Shown: positions 1 to 11,895, counted from the first letter of the stretch. The stretch is DNA of 64,000 nucleotides from Echria macrotheca (GCA_030411725.1 MU839833.1:992001-1056000), one strand, 5' to 3'. Notes: generated from the letters alone by a model not told the origin. Program-made: numbers and translations.

Positions 1-1
1 T

Positions 2-2148
2 TGGAAGACGAGCGACTATGAGGTCAGCTGGGATGGGGAAGGCGACCCTGCAAATCCGCGAAACATGCCAAAGTGGAAGAAATGGGTTATTGTGGGAATC
101 ACGTCGCTCGGTTCATTCTGCGTGTAAGTCAGTCTCCGAACCAATGCTGGCAGCTACTCACCCCGAACAACAGGACAAATGCTTCCGCCGTATATACGGC
201 TACGTATGCTCAGATGGACGCCGAATTCGGAAACTCTCGCCTTATAGCAACGCTGGGCCTGTCGACATTCGTCCTGGGCATCGCACTCGGCCCCTTTTGG
301 TCGCCGCTTGCCGAGTTCTATGGTCGCCGACCCATCTATCTCGCCTCCTTCGCCGCGTTCATGATATTCCTCGTCCCGTCGGCCGTAGCCCAAAATATTC
401 AAACAATGATTATTGTTCGATTCTTCCAAGGTCTTACTGGTTCCGCCTTCCTCTCCGTATCGGGCGGCACCGTAGGCGATTTGTTTGCCCGCGACGAGAT
501 GCAAGCACCCATGGCCGTCTTCTCAACCGCCCCGTTCATCGGGCCGTCGACAGGACCCCTGATCGGCGGCGCGGTCAACAGCTTCGTCTCTTGGCGCTGG
601 ACGCACTATATAAAGCTGATTGAAAGTGCTGTGCTTATTGTCAGCCTGTTTTTCTTCGTGCCGGAGACCTACCGTAAGATATCGGTTCTTGCCACCGGGT
701 TGTTAGCTAACCTTCCCCACAGATCCGGTACTCCTCGCTCGCAAAGCCCGTCAGCTTCGCAAGTCCACCGGAGACGACAGATATTATGCGCCTATCGAGA
801 AAACTCCTCGATCGGTCCGCGCCACTTTCAAAAATGCCCTGCTGCGACCCATCCAGATCCTCATCTTCGAGCCCATGTGTCTCATCCTGGACGTCTACTC
901 TGCCGTCCTCTTGGGTTTGTTGTATCTGTTCTTCGGGGCATTCCCGCTAGTCTTCACGACAAATCACGGCTTCAACCTCTGGCAGGTCGGCTTCACCTTC
1001 ATGGGCCTGCTGGTGTCGGTGCCTCTCGCTGCGCTGACCACACCCATCTGGCACCATATAAGTACAAAGTTGGCCGAGAAGAGGCGCGACCAAAATGGAG
1101 GCGAGCCGCGCAGCGAGCCCGAGGACCGGTTGCCCATGGTGATCGTTGGCGCGCCTCTTATTACCGGAGGGTTGTTTTGGTTCGGGTTCACAACGTACTC
1201 GTCGGTCCATTGGATCGTGCCGATTATTGGATCCGGTGTTTTTGGTCTTGGGTGAGTTGAAATGCCTTCTTACTTGTTCCTTCTGCTCTGTCCGCCATCG
1301 GCGACCCCGAGAGGCCGATTGAACAGCCGCCAAACCGGCTGGTTTTGTAACGAACAGTCGAGGCATGGAAAAGCTTCCTTCGCTCTCCGTCGCCCTGTCT
1401 TGCTCGATTTGGCCCCCAGAATATTCCCTGTCCTGAGATCGTCTCGGCCATCTCAGACATCCGGACTGGGTAACACTGTGCTCGGCTGGATATAGAAGCA
1501 ACGCCTCATACCTCCAGCCCGTCTTGCCCACTGCCGAATGTTAGCCCATGTTATTTTACTTCACATATACGGCTCTGGAATGTCTGTGGCTAACCGGTTG
1601 ATGTTTGATCAGGATGATGCTCGCCTTCACGGGCATATTCACTTTTCTTGTGAGTGCGACGACGACCCAGCCAATCTCGACTTGAGGAGCTCTGGGTGTG
1701 TGGGCGTACAAAGAAACCTGTAACCCACCGCCCTGGCCCGGGATTGGACGAAATGCGAAGTGCGGTGTTGACTGATGTTGTTAGGTTGACGCATATCCGC
1801 GCTACGCAGCAAGTGCCTTGGCCGGGAATGCCCTTGTGAGATGCTCATTTGGAGGTACGTAATTCGACCCTTGGTGCAACCACTGGCCATCTTGGTCTTT
1901 GGTCATCCAGGTCCCTTGTGTGTGACGTTTTAGCCTTCTCCGCAATTCCTGTTGTTAATTCTGACACGTGGGTCCTCCTCGCAGCCGCCTTCCCACTGTT
2001 TGGGATCCAGATGTATGAGAAATTGGGCTTCGACTGGGCAACGGCGTTGCTCGCCTTCGTCACCCTCGCCATGCTTCCCTTCCCGTACCTTTTCTTCAAG
2101 TTCGGGAAGAGGATACGAGCAAAGAGTAGATTTGCCACGTCTTCGTGA
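2..2148 (+). CDS. MFS transporter, DHA1 drug/polyamine:H+ antiporter type (5' partial)
   Basis: The gene is cut by the left edge; exons are 2-123, 174-673, 723-1251, 1613-1649, 1785-1854 and 1985-2148, giving 473 residues that read through in one frame. It should be a 12-helix plasma-membrane antiporter of the fungal DHA1 (FLR1/TPO1-like) group, exporting drugs or polyamines against protons. Visible hallmarks are the acidic N-terminal 'SWDGEGDPANPRN' stretch before helix 1, the motif A-like loop 'GRRPIY' after 'PLAEFY', 'GGTVGDLFARDE' between helices 4 and 5, 'FIGPSTGPLIGG' (antiporter motif C), 'WRWTHYI', and the C-terminal 'VDAYPRYAASALAGN' motif. The protein ends in a basic tail (GKRIRAKSRF). 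The 361-bp third intron is long for this genome; it was placed because the residues on either side (IGSGVFGLG / MMLAFTGIFTFL) join as one helix in the family. The substrate cannot be told. Very few residues are missing upstream of the visible N-terminus. Confidence 0.88.
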
Positions 2149-4864
2149 GGGGGGTCCGTGTGGGAACATCAGCTAGGAGAGTGAGACTTTCCGTCTGCTG
2201 AAACAAATCCAATAGACAGTCGAACTGGCTGGCCATGAAAATAGGCCAAGACATCCATCGATCACGTCCCATGGCCATCGACGGTTCGCACCGCCTCCAC
2301 AGTGCGGGGATGAGATAGTGGCAGAAGAGGCTGCGTCAGCTTGTGATGGAACTTTGAGTGGAGACGTCGTTGACGATGGCGTCGACCCTGTCTCGCTCCG
2401 GTCTCGCTTTGAGAAGGTAGCCGATCCACATCTCCGGGTGTCGTTGGTCTCAGACACTTAGGGGAGGAACTGAAATGGGCTCGAGAATGCTCAGAAACAC
2501 AGATCTTTGGGGAATATACAGAAGCCATTTCGGGCCGTATAGTACAGGGAGTGTTGACTGGATATAGGAGCCCGGGTAAGGATCGTTGATACCAGCTATT
2601 TGCTGGACAAAGACCCGCTTGCCGGCGGTGTGAAGATAACAATGTTGAGACCGGGGTTTGCCCCAGATGATCCAGGCAGGTTCGTGACGCGCCGTGATGC
2701 CGGACCTTTTTATCCGATGCATTCCTGACGGGCCGGTGTGGCATGCCGAAGGACAGGGAGATGTTGAAGACAGTGTCTCCATCTCAACCTAGATGGCTGC
2801 TTGAGCCCTGGAGCAACGCCATCCAATGGCCCATGAACGACGCGGTTGACATACATCCAGGCTGCTTCTTCCGTCAGCCACTGACAGATGGCTCCCGCAG
2901 CTTGAACCGGGGCTTTCAATGCCCCCTCCCGCGACTATTTGACCTGCCGTAACAGTTGGGAAAGCCAAGAGGAGCTGTCTAAGCTGTTGTAAGCCGGACA
3001 CACGCAGCTGCAGGGCGGCCACTGTGTCAGGGCCAACACTCAACATGCTTAGACGGGACGGTAGAAAGGTCAGGACTGGTCTTGACCTCGAAGCTCCTGC
3101 GTCGATCAGCAATACGGCTTATTGCAGACTAAAAACAGCAGCGGCAGACGACCCCCAACCAACGACGCCCGAGACAAGTCAGTGTCCAGCCGCGGAAGAA
3201 AAAAGAAAAACAAGGAAAAATACTGTCTCATAACCGCACCGGGCAGAAACAACCTCAGCACTGACAGGCTGGCTAGCGGGCCGTCCAAGGTGGTCGCCGT
3301 GCCTAGCGGCGAGACATGCCGATGGATGGTGGGGGAGACATCGTCGTCAAAGCTCCGCGGGCCTTGAAGCGGCTCCAAGATTCGACAAAAATCCTGGTCC
3401 CTGGAGTCAAGCGTCAGATGGCCAACTGCGCGGGACGAGGGGGGTGGCTGGGAGCCGATGTTCCTGCATTGGCAGAGAGAGAAGAAGAAGCAACAAAAGC
3501 AGCTCGACATCGAGACGCCACTTGGAGTCGGCCAATAGAGCATTATTGAACCAGCATAACATGCATCGTTCGGTTTCGCTTTCTTGCCTTTTCACACTTT
3601 TCTCGCTTGCTTCAATTCCGTTTGCGGGAGGGGGATCAGGCTGGAGGCAGGAAGGCACGTCCAAGATGAGTGAGATGGAGTTTTGTCGTCCAGTCATATG
3701 CAATACCAGGGCCGAGTTTTGTGTACTTGGTATCCCGGGGTTCTTCCCTGTAGTTCAGGCGGTCGGCCGGGGCCTCCAGGGGTACCAGGTACCTCCACCA
3801 GGGAGCCGCACCGAGGTCTTCCAGGTGAAGACCGGCAAAAAGAGCAAGTGCCATCACCAAATGCTGGAACTGCGCCTTCCCGACCCCGAGGGAAAACCCC
3901 GCAAGGGATGTTGAGTCGTGAAGCTTCAAACTCGATTGGACCGAGTCTCGCCATATCTTAGTTGAACAGCGACCTTTGAGCGCGCCCCTTGGATGCGCAA
4001 TTGAGAAACTCTCTGCCGCACAGCTTGCTTCTCCCCATCCGTTTGTCCTCTGTGCTAAGCATTTGGCGCGAATCGGTGAACGATTTTCACCCCACCTTCC
4101 TGGATCTCCGTTTCCCCCATTCAGACTCATCTGGACACCCCAGCACCGAACCCCCCAGGCCCCAATTGAATTGCGACTCGACGACGGCGTCAGCGCTGGC
4201 GACCACCGACAACTCCCAGCGCAGCGAGGGGAGAGGAGAGGGGAGGTTGAGGTAAAGATCCGGGGCAAGACATAGCCAACGAGCCGCCGACGCCATCGCA
4301 GACGCCCTGATCGTCTCGAGCACCTCGTCCTCGACATCGAAGGTCCCGCTTCCGCGCGTCGGCCCAATCGCTCGTACCGTGCGCATCGATCAGCGTCGCC
4401 AGTGGTGGCCAGCAGCGAGGCGTCGCCAGGTGCAGGCAAGCATCGACAGCGACGGCTAACTGCATCGCGCCTCCCTATCACCATCGCGCTGAACCCACCT
4501 CCGCTCCCAGCGCGCAAGCCCTCCACCGGATAGCGAAGTGCCTTATCCGCTGCACGCGTGACCCGAGCCTCTCGTCGACGGTGCTGTCGCCATCTTCACC
4601 AGCTGGTATTCATCCGTCCAGACTTCGCACCGTCGCACAGCGAACGCCTCTGCGAGTCGGCCCCGAGCCCATTGGCCCACCCGTGTCGACTTTGTTGGCA
4701 ATACGAGACAGACCGCCCCTGTGTATCACGCCTCGTCAGCTGGAGTAGCCGGTGGACAGTGGAAGGTTGCCATTTCATATTGCGGAAGGCCACAGTCTGG
4801 AGGAGCGAGTCCGGAGACGACCCCGAGCCGCTGAGGGTATAGTCCTGGTCTTGTACCTACATAC

Positions 4865-4881
4865 CACACACACACACACAT
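4865..4881. repeat. CA dinucleotide microsatellite
   Basis: An uninterrupted ACACAC run of about eight units lies about 410 bp upstream of the acuK start codon. Confidence 0.9.
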
Positions 4882-5043
4882 CCGCCTCGCCTACCCGGCT
4901 TTGCGCGCCTGCCTCGCTACCTGTCCGAGAGGCCAGCTTCACCCCACCCCCTTCGAAATTAGAGGCGTGCTGGGGCTTGCCACGCGCCCAGCACACCTCA
5001 TCGCGCTCCTCCCCTCCTGAGCCAACTTGCCAGCACTCGCACA

Positions 5044-5060
5044 CCCCCCCCCCCCCCCCC
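5044..5060. repeat. C17 homopolymer tract
   Basis: Seventeen consecutive C residues lie about 230 bp upstream of the acuK ATG. Length polymorphism or sequencing error is likely at such a run. Confidence 0.9.
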
Positions 5061-5288
5061 ATCCAGGACGCCTTACATTGCCAATCACTCTTGGTGCGGT
5101 GCCACCACCGTGGGATTGCTGCAGGAGCCTTCTGCTGGTCCGGCCCCCTGACCCCCATCCCGGAGGAGCCTACGAAGTGCCCTGGAGACTTGAGTCCGCA
5201 GGAAACCTGTGTAAGCCCTGAACTGCCGCTCCGTCCTCCCAGCTTGCTTGCTTTCTAGGATTGTGATCGCATATAAAGCTGGGTCAAG

Positions 5289-7515
5289 ATGCCGGACGAC
5301 ATCGGGCCCGCCGAGGCAGACGTCTCGGGTGCCTTATCTGACAGCGAGAACGAGTACGACGACGTTGACGGGCCGATAAAGGACGAGGACGACAAGATGA
5401 CCGAGCAGAACGTTACCGGGGACGGTCATGAAAGCAACGGCAAGCCGGAAAAGAAGTTCGACCCCAAGGACCCTTTACGTCCCCGGCGAAAGAAGGCGCG
5501 GAGAGCTTGCTATGCCTGTCAAAGGGCTCATCTTACGTGTGGTGAGACCACTATTTTTCTCTTCTGACCCGTGGAGTCAAGCAGTAGCCCCGGAGGAGCT
5601 CTTTTATCGGTTTCGGCATGCCTTGGGATGAGACTGCTCCCTTACTAATCGCCGAACAGGAGATGAGAGGCCTTGCCAGAGGTGTATCAAGCGTGGCCTG
5701 GCCGATGCCTGTCAAGATGGCGTCCGCAAGAAAGCGAAATACCTTCACGATGCCCCGCCAGAGGCTCTCCGGCCAGTACTTGGCCCGACCTTCGACCCGA
5801 ATGCTCCCGCAATTCGGCCAAATGGCCATCGCCACCCGTCCAACTCTGGATCCGAGGTATCATCGACCGTCGGTACTTTCTTCTCTCAGGCGAATACCTC
5901 CCAGTTTCCTGTCTTCTCGTCGCAACAGACCCCGATGGGCACGCTTCCGGAAAGCATGCCGTTTGGAAGCCAACAGTCTCCCGTCTCACCCACCTTCCAG
6001 CAACCCGGGGGGCATCGGATGAACATTGTAACTCAAGTTTCGAGTCCAATGGGGAACTTTCCAACCATGTTCGATCCCAGCAACCCTGCCATTTTCACCT
6101 TCGACCTCGACGGCCTCAACTTTGGCAGTCAATACGCGGCTACCGAGTTTGGGATGCTTGGGCATATGTCATCTGGTGCCGCCGAAACACCTCGGGATCC
6201 CTCCATGTCACAGCATGGACAGGATGCTTACGGGTCTGCCGGTGTCTTCGGGAATGGTCTAGGCCAGTTTGACAAGGTTTTTGACAATGGGATGATGGGC
6301 GACTTTCTCGGCCTCGACCAAAGTGCCAACGGCTTGTATTCACAAGGGAACCTGCAACATGGCCTCCCGCATGCGTACGCCATCGCCGCCGGCCCAACAA
6401 GCCTGCAGAGCCCCAGTACGGAAAACAACAGTCCACAACCTACGACGCTGGGCATTGACGGCTCGCCCACGGTCCCCAACTACTCGACAACGCCTGGCTC
6501 AAGCAACCAACAGACGGCAGCGTCCCGACCAAAGTCCAAGACTCCCGCTCTGGCGAGGATAGGTCAGCAGTCGATGCTGGGAAAGCGTCAACGAGACCCT
6601 TCGTATATCTACGAAACGGTCAAGGATCCCTTCCCATATGTCGAGAGCTTCCACCGAGTCATCAACATGCTTAAAACTCGGTTCTCGAGGGAGAAGGTGT
6701 ACCGGATCGCCAAGTCGCTGGCTACAATTCGGCCGTCATTCATCTCGTGCACAAAAACGCTCAATAGGCAGGATCTCGTCTTCATGGAAAAGAGTTTCCA
6801 ACGCGCTCTATTCGAGTACGAGGAGTTCATGCACCAGTGTTCCAGCCCGGCTCTAGCTTGTCGGCGTACAGGCGAAGTGGCTGGCGTGAACAAGGAATTC
6901 ACGGCGCTGACAGGATGGACGAAAGAGGTTCTCCTCGGCAAGGAACCGAACCTCAACATCAACACGGGGGCTGCTGCTGCCGGGTCCTCAAACTCATCGG
7001 CAAGTGGTAAGCCAGGGTTGACGACACCTCTTCTCAAGAGCATGGATGCGGCGGCCAAACCCGGCGATGGCCAGCCACAACCGGTCTTTCTCTTCGAGCT
7101 TATGGACGACGACAGCGTCATAGAATTTTACGAGGACTACGCGCAACTTGCTTTCAACAACAGTCGAGGCAAAGTAGTGAGGAAATGCCGTCTTCTCAAG
7201 TATCGGACTAAGGAGAGCATGGATAATGCGGGAGCCGGCGACGTCCAAAAAGACAGTCCCCAGAAGGATCCGAGGCATAGTATCCTCAGCAATCGGGTAG
7301 CGAAAATCGACGGCGAGCACGGCATCTCGAAGTTGGAGAAAGACGGCAAGCTTGAGTGCAGCTATACCTGGTCAATCAAGCGGGACACGTTTGATATTCC
7401 TATGATGATTGTGGTCAATGTAAGTTGGCGCAACTTGACGCGCAGGAACATGAGCGCTAACGTTTGGCAGTTTCTTCCGTGCTATTATCGAAACCATAAC
7501 CAATTAGCGGTCTGA
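5289..7515 (+). CDS. acuK: Transcription activator of gluconeogenesis AcuK (Zn2Cys6, PAS)
   Basis: Exons 5289-5541, 5660-7419 and 7471-7515 encode 685 residues. The fungal Zn(II)2Cys6 cluster has all six cysteines (74, 77, 84, 90, 93, 102) and sits in the context 'PRRKKARRACYACQRAHL' followed, across intron 1, by 'DERPCQRCIKRGL' and 'VRKKAKYLHDAP'; this is the signature of the AcuK/Ert1 family. A PAS-like segment follows near residue 480 ('RRTGEVAGVNKEFTALTGW') and the protein ends 'HNQLAV'. Members activate PEP carboxykinase, fructose-bisphosphatase and malic enzyme genes in the nucleus during growth on gluconeogenic carbon. The N-terminus is acidic. The first in-frame ATG was used; it lies in a good context (AAGATGC). 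Intron 1 (118 bp) interrupts the zinc cluster. Intron 2 (51 bp) is frame-preserving. A paralogue such as AcuM is the main alternative. Confidence 0.93.
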
Positions 7516-7829
7516 AGGCGTCATTGCTTGAAAGAATGGATAGGAAAACGGAGGAAACTAGGGCGACCGAGCGTCGAGCATTGGATTTAGGCGTTTTTAT
7601 ACTGATGACCGGGGTATTTACAGAAGGACTTGGCTAACTACCATATATTACCACATATTACCATATATCTATCTTACTTGACGGCCGTGGCTGTTTTGAC
7701 GGAAAAAAATTCGCTGATACGCCTGTGTGATACCGCAAGGGGGATGGATTAGAAACAGAGCTTATTTTATGACCTAGGAAAGAGAGAACTAAACCTGCCT
7801 TGCAAGTAACGGAAAGTTCTGTAATCATC
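7516..7829. other. Short intergenic, convergent acuK / riboflavin kinase
   Basis: AT-rich with near-tandem 'CCATATATTACCACATATTA' units at about 7640-7665; probably both 3' UTRs. No gene seen. Confidence 0.5.
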
Positions 7830-8441
7830 TCACTTGGTCTCCTGGTCTTCGGCCGGCCTCAACAACCAACTGCAGTCAAGAGTACCATCCTCGGCCACCT
7901 GCTTTGGCTTCCAAGCGGGGCGAGCCAAACTCTGGCGGGCCACCTCGCAGTCGAAATTGATATCGGCGATGAGGGCCTCGAGACCAGCATAGTCCTTCTC
8001 CTCGCGGATGAAGCCCGTGATGAGCAGGCGCATGTGGACCCCGTAGAAATCGGCGGCGAAGGCGTGGAGCACGTGCACCTCGGCCGAGCGGACCGTGTTC
8101 TTGTAGAAGGGGTTATAGCCGACCGACATGACCATGGGGAAGATGGAGTATTCTTCTTCTCCTCCTCCCGAGCTGGGACTGGTGGTGGTGGTGGTAGTGG
8201 TGGTGGTGGTGGCCGCCGGGTGGTCTTTTGGGAGCCGCAGGGCCGCCCAGCCAAAGTAGACGCCCGAGGGGATGTCGGCGATCCAGGGCGTGTGGGACGA
8301 GTCGACGGGCAGGTTGGCCGTCGGGATGCCGAGCTCTTTGGAGCCGCGGCCGAAGCCTTGGATCACGGGGCCTTCCATGCGGTAGGGGAAGGGGTGTTCG
8401 GGGCCGGATTCGGGGCCGATTATGAGGGGTCTTGTTGACAT
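7830..8441 (-). CDS. fmn1: Riboflavin kinase
   Basis: An intronless 203-residue enzyme that phosphorylates riboflavin with ATP to give FMN. The flavokinase fold is shown by 'GPVIQGFGRGSKELGIPTAN' (residues 24-43, with the PTAN motif that binds ATP and Mg2+), 'SGVYFGWAAL', 'MVMSVGYNPFYKNTVRSAEV' and 'FYGVHMRLLITGFIREEKDY' (YG..(I/L) then FIR..); all family blocks are present in order. A low-complexity Thr10 run encoded by (GGT)n on the opposite strand, plus a Ser/Gly/Glu stretch, is inserted between 'LRLPKDHP' and 'YSIFPM', where family members vary in length. An in-frame extension upstream to 9008 exists but has no family similarity, so the ATG at 8441 was chosen. RIB3, an upstream step of the pathway, lies about 20 kb away. 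Confidence 0.95.
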   Translation of the reverse strand: MSTRPLIIGPESGPEHPFPYRMEGPVIQGFGRGSKELGIPTANLPVDSSHTPWIADIPSGVYFGWAALRLPKDHPAATTTTTTTTTTSPSSGGGEEEYSIFPMVMSVGYNPFYKNTVRSAEVHVLHAFAADFYGVHMRLLITGFIREEKDYAGLEALIADINFDCEVARQSLARPAWKPKQVAEDGTLDCSWLLRPAEDQETK

Positions 8442-9675
8442 TTTTGTTGTATTTGTTTTTTGGTATGAGAATGAGCGAGAAAGGGGTGGATGAGGCTTGA
8501 AGATGAGATGATGGTGTGTTTTTTCTGTCAAGGGGCGTGTGTGTGTGTGAGGCCAGAGAATAACACTTGGAGATATCTTGGGGGCGTGGAGGGGTAAAGT
8601 TGACAAGTTGAGTGGATAGCGGGGTGTTTCGCTCCGGGGGAGGAGCTCGTCTCTCTGATAAGATCGGATGGGTCGGCCAATCAGATTACCAAGTTTGTTT
8701 CTCATCGGTGTGGATGTTCCCTTCGCTTGTGTCCAGGATAGGATTCTCTGACTGTCACGCTTGTCTTTACGGCGGCGGTACAGACCCCAGGGGTCTAGAA
8801 AGGGATGCGATTGTTGCAGGATCGATTGTGAGAGACTTGGCAATTCGAAGTTAATACCATGAGAAAACACGCCTCTATTTGCAAGGAAACGCTTGGGGAG
8901 GTAGTTGATACCAAGGCTCAACACCAAATCTCTATGGAATACGCTAGCGCCCTGCGAAAGCAAATGACTTGCAGGAATCCGGCTTATCTCTATCTTTATG
9001 CACGTCAATGGATGCTTTTTCTCACTTCAAAGTTCAGAATAATCTGCAATACATTCTCAAGGTATCGAACTGAACTTAGTCCCCAAGCTGCCGTCCCAAG
9101 TCGGTCTGGATGCCGACAAATCCTGGGGAGCAAACAAGGACACAGCAGATTACTCATCACGGCACGTTGTATTTAACTACTATTTACATCCCCCCTGTTC
9201 TGCTATTGCCTCAGAGCTCATCTGCTGATCCTCCTCTGCCATCGTCTAGACTTGCACCGCCGGACAGTTACACCAATATGGCCGCCTTGATGCGTCACCT
9301 CGCACAACAGCTCACATGCGCCGTGGACGAGGAAATACGCCGGCCGTCCAGCCAACGCACCTCGAGGCTTTATTCTTATCTTATTGCACGGGACCCAGCG
9401 TTCCCCGTTCCACGACATCAGGCGGAAACCCCTGAACCGGAGCCGGATTGGCCACCGCCATGGCGTCGGGTAGTGCTCCCGTTGGAGCCCAGAAGCCAAG
9501 AGCTAGGCCGACGTTGTGCGCCGGAGCAGAGAGTCTCGAGGCGGCGTCATGTTACACATCAGGGCTGACTTGATGTTACCAGACATTGGAACGAATGCAA
9601 GACGACGTTTGGGTATAGCGGATAGTACAAACTAACGATACAAGCGTTTCAACAAATTTGCCCCATGGGAACAAT
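8442..9675. other. Intergenic region upstream of riboflavin kinase
   Basis: Contains a GT microsatellite near 8539 and CT-rich sequence just upstream of the kinase. The 9.1-9.6 kb part has open frames on both strands without recognisable similarity. No gene is supported. Confidence 0.4.
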
Positions 9676-10377
9676 CTAATCTTTCCACTCGGTCCGCCCC
9701 AATCTGACAATGTCGGCCTGCTCCACCACCCAATACTTCTCCGGGGCCTTACCCTCCTCGGCCAGTCTCGCCGCATGCACGGCCGCCTTCGCAATGACAT
9801 CGGCGTCCTGGCCCAGAGCATCCCGGGCGCCCTGTCCCGCGATCCTGCCGAGGCCGTTGACGAAGGCATTCATGAGCCAGCCGCCCTGGTGCGCCTTCTC
9901 GCGCTCGCCGATGATGAGGCCCGGACGGAGGATGACCGCATGGTCAAAGCCGAGCTCCTTGATGGCGTCCTCGACGCCGACCTTCATCTGCGCGTACGGC
10001 ACGTGTCCGCTCAGTAGCCCGCGTGTGCCGGCCGACGAGATAAAGACGAAGTTGCGCACGCCACGGGCTTTGGCAGCCTTTGCCAGCTCGATATTGAGGT
10101 CGTGGTCGATCTTCCACTGGTTGGCGATGCCGCCGGCGGCCTGCCGCGTCGTCCCCAGCGCCGAGAATACCGTCGTCGGTGGCGGCGTGATGGCCGACAG
10201 CTTGCCGGCCCATTGCGTTGTGTCGGGTTCCACGGCGGCTTGCAGCTTGGCTCCGCTGGACTTGGGCGCCCGCCTTGAGATGGTGTGCACGGCGGCGACG
10301 GCGTCGCTGTTAAGCAGGGTCGAAAGGATGTGCGAGCCCACGAGGCCCGTGGACCCAATCACTGCGGCGGTGGACAT
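9676..10377 (-). CDS. fmp52: FMP52-like NAD(P)-binding protein, mitochondrial
   Basis: An intronless 233-residue protein of the atypical short-chain dehydrogenase group related to human HTATIP2/TIP30. The N-terminal Rossmann nucleotide-binding motif 'AAVIGSTGLVGSHIL' is directly at the start. It is followed by 'FSALGTTRQAAGG', 'NFVFISSAGT' (serine of the SDR catalytic region), 'VPYAQMKVGVEDAIKELGF' (with the expected YxxxK changed to YAQMK) and 'ILRPGLIIGERE'. In yeast FMP52 is found at the mitochondrial outer membrane; its substrate is unknown. An in-frame ATG at 10434 would add 19 polar residues, but the ATG at 10377 puts the Rossmann fold at the N-terminus as in the family. It shares a divergent promoter with TSR2. 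Confidence 0.92.
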   Translation of the reverse strand: MSTAAVIGSTGLVGSHILSTLLNSDAVAAVHTISRRAPKSSGAKLQAAVEPDTTQWAGKLSAITPPPTTVFSALGTTRQAAGGIANQWKIDHDLNIELAKAAKARGVRNFVFISSAGTRGLLSGHVPYAQMKVGVEDAIKELGFDHAVILRPGLIIGEREKAHQGGWLMNAFVNGLGRIAGQGARDALGQDADVIAKAAVHAARLAEEGKAPEKYWVVEQADIVRLGRTEWKD

Positions 10378-11022
10378 ATTGTGGTGGTTTCGATCGGTTT
10401 TTGAGGGAGGGGGTTTTTCACTTGTTTGTTTCACAAAGTGTGTCTGTTGGAGATCACGCGAGGCGGGGATAGATGGCAGGCGTCTCTAGGGGGAAGCTAA
10501 CGCAAGCTTAAGTACCTTACCGAGGAAACTGGGGCATCCTTTTTCTCCATCTCGGCATGGAGCTACACGTAGACGTACGGCTTTGGGACGTGGGAGACCA
10601 GTGGGCTAACAATCACGTCACAGGCAACAATGGCACATACGTCGCAACTCTGTGGACGGAGCGTCGTCGAAGCCTCGGACCCATCGTCGTGGAAGTCTCC
10701 GACCGTCGGGGATGAATCATGCCGGCCGCGGCATCTACCAATGCTCCCGCTGCTCCTTTGCGACCACGGCTTGTTCTCTGCTGGGTAAGGATCCGTCTAC
10801 AGTTCGTATGACCGCCATGGTGAGATCCGACACACGACGGCTGCATTCGAGCGCAAACCAACTAACCGCAAAGCCATCCCGAATCACGTCGAAATTTACT
10901 CCAGATTCGGCGCCATATGTGCGGTCTGAATAATCTCGGAGAATTCTCGTAGATCGATCGGTCCAGATAAATGCGGGCCGGGACCTGCCAAGACAAAACG
11001 CTCATGATGTCATTTCAGTACA

Positions 11023-11036
11023 TAACCCTAACCCTA
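11023..11036 (+). promoter_or_regulatory. Telomere-repeat-like box (TAACCC x2) upstream of TSR2
   Basis: Two perfect tandem copies of the TTAGGG telomere unit (read as TAACCCTAACCCTA) lie 131 bp before the TSR2 start codon. Such teloboxes are known in promoters of ribosome-biogenesis and translation genes in several eukaryotes. The role here is inferred. Confidence 0.55.
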
Positions 11037-11166
11037 CCAAGTGACTTGTTGCCAAGCTCCGATAAGATAACGCAAAAGAAAACACCAAAATTTCCACCCA
11101 AACCCCTCCTATCGCCCCTCATCGAGACGAAGTGGCTGCCCTGTCTGTCCTTCCAGCTCGAGAACC

Positions 11167-11895
11167 ATGGCTTCTTCCAATCCCTCCTCCGCGGAGGGTC
11201 CTACCCCTGGTAAGCCCACCCAACAAATCCTATACATACTTTGCCTTCTTTTGTAGTGTCCTCTAACGTCAAAGTCAACAGCAACATGCCAGTCCAACTT
11301 CGAACAAGGCGTCGCCTGCGCGCTGCACCTCTGGCCGGCGCTAACCCTCGCCGTCCAAAACAACTGGGGCGGCGCTGACTCAAGCGACAAGCGCGACTGG
11401 TTCGCCGGCGCCATCGTCGACCTCTTCCCCGATCTATCTGCCGCCGCCGTAGCACCCCCAGCCCAATCCTCTGCCAAACCACCACAGCCACAAAACAGTT
11501 CAACAACAGAAGAGCCAGACCAGGTCGACATCGAGACGGTCCTGCTGCAAGTAATGCTGGACGAATTCGAGGTCAATGTCGACGACGACTCGGCCTTTGA
11601 GGTAGCCGAGCAGATCATGCGCGTGCGCGCCGAGTGTCTACGGGGCAAGTTTGACGAGGTGGCCGCGCTGCAGAGGCGCTTTGAGGCACGCAAGGGGACC
11701 AAGGTCGTTGGGGTGCTGACCAAGGCCGAGGGGCAGGATGAAGAGACGGATTGGGATACGGACGACGACGACGAGAGCGACGAGGGCGAGGACGACGATG
11801 TCGACATGGATGATGCGCCGCCCGCGCCCAAGGAGAAAGAGGCCCCCGAGGTGGATGAAGAAGGGTTTACCAAGGTCACCCGCAAGAAGAGGTAG
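11167..11895 (+). CDS. tsr2: Pre-rRNA-processing protein TSR2
   Basis: Exons 11167-11209 and 11282-11895 encode 218 residues. TSR2 escorts ribosomal protein eS26 (Rps26) and is needed for 20S pre-rRNA processing in 40S maturation. The conserved core is the block starting 'NFEQGVACALHLWPALTLAV' followed by 'NNWGG.DS..KRDWFAGAIVDLF', then 'VDIETVLLQVMLDEFEVNVDDDSA' and 'VAEQIM...AECLRGKFDEV', the order expected for the TSR2 domain. A very acidic Asp/Glu tract and a conserved 'DEEGFTKVTRKKR' tail close the protein. The 72-bp intron falls right after the short N-terminal 14 codons. Confidence 0.95.

Larger units (their letters stand above)
2149..5288. other. Gene-free stretch and long acuK leader
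   Basis: No open frame here looks like a known protein and none has the codon pattern of its neighbours. The right part (about 4.5-5.29 kb) is pyrimidine-rich, carries a CA microsatellite and a C17 tract, and is probably promoter plus 5' leader of acuK. Confidence 0.5.

Noticed and set aside
2450..2782. Minus-strand frame with a stretch faintly like a helix of RTA1-type membrane proteins
   Set aside because: Only one short segment is suggestive, no other helix of the family is found nearby, and codon use looks random.
8442..9008. N-terminal extension of riboflavin kinase
   Set aside because: Open in frame but without similarity to the family; the ATG at 8441 places the domain at its normal start.
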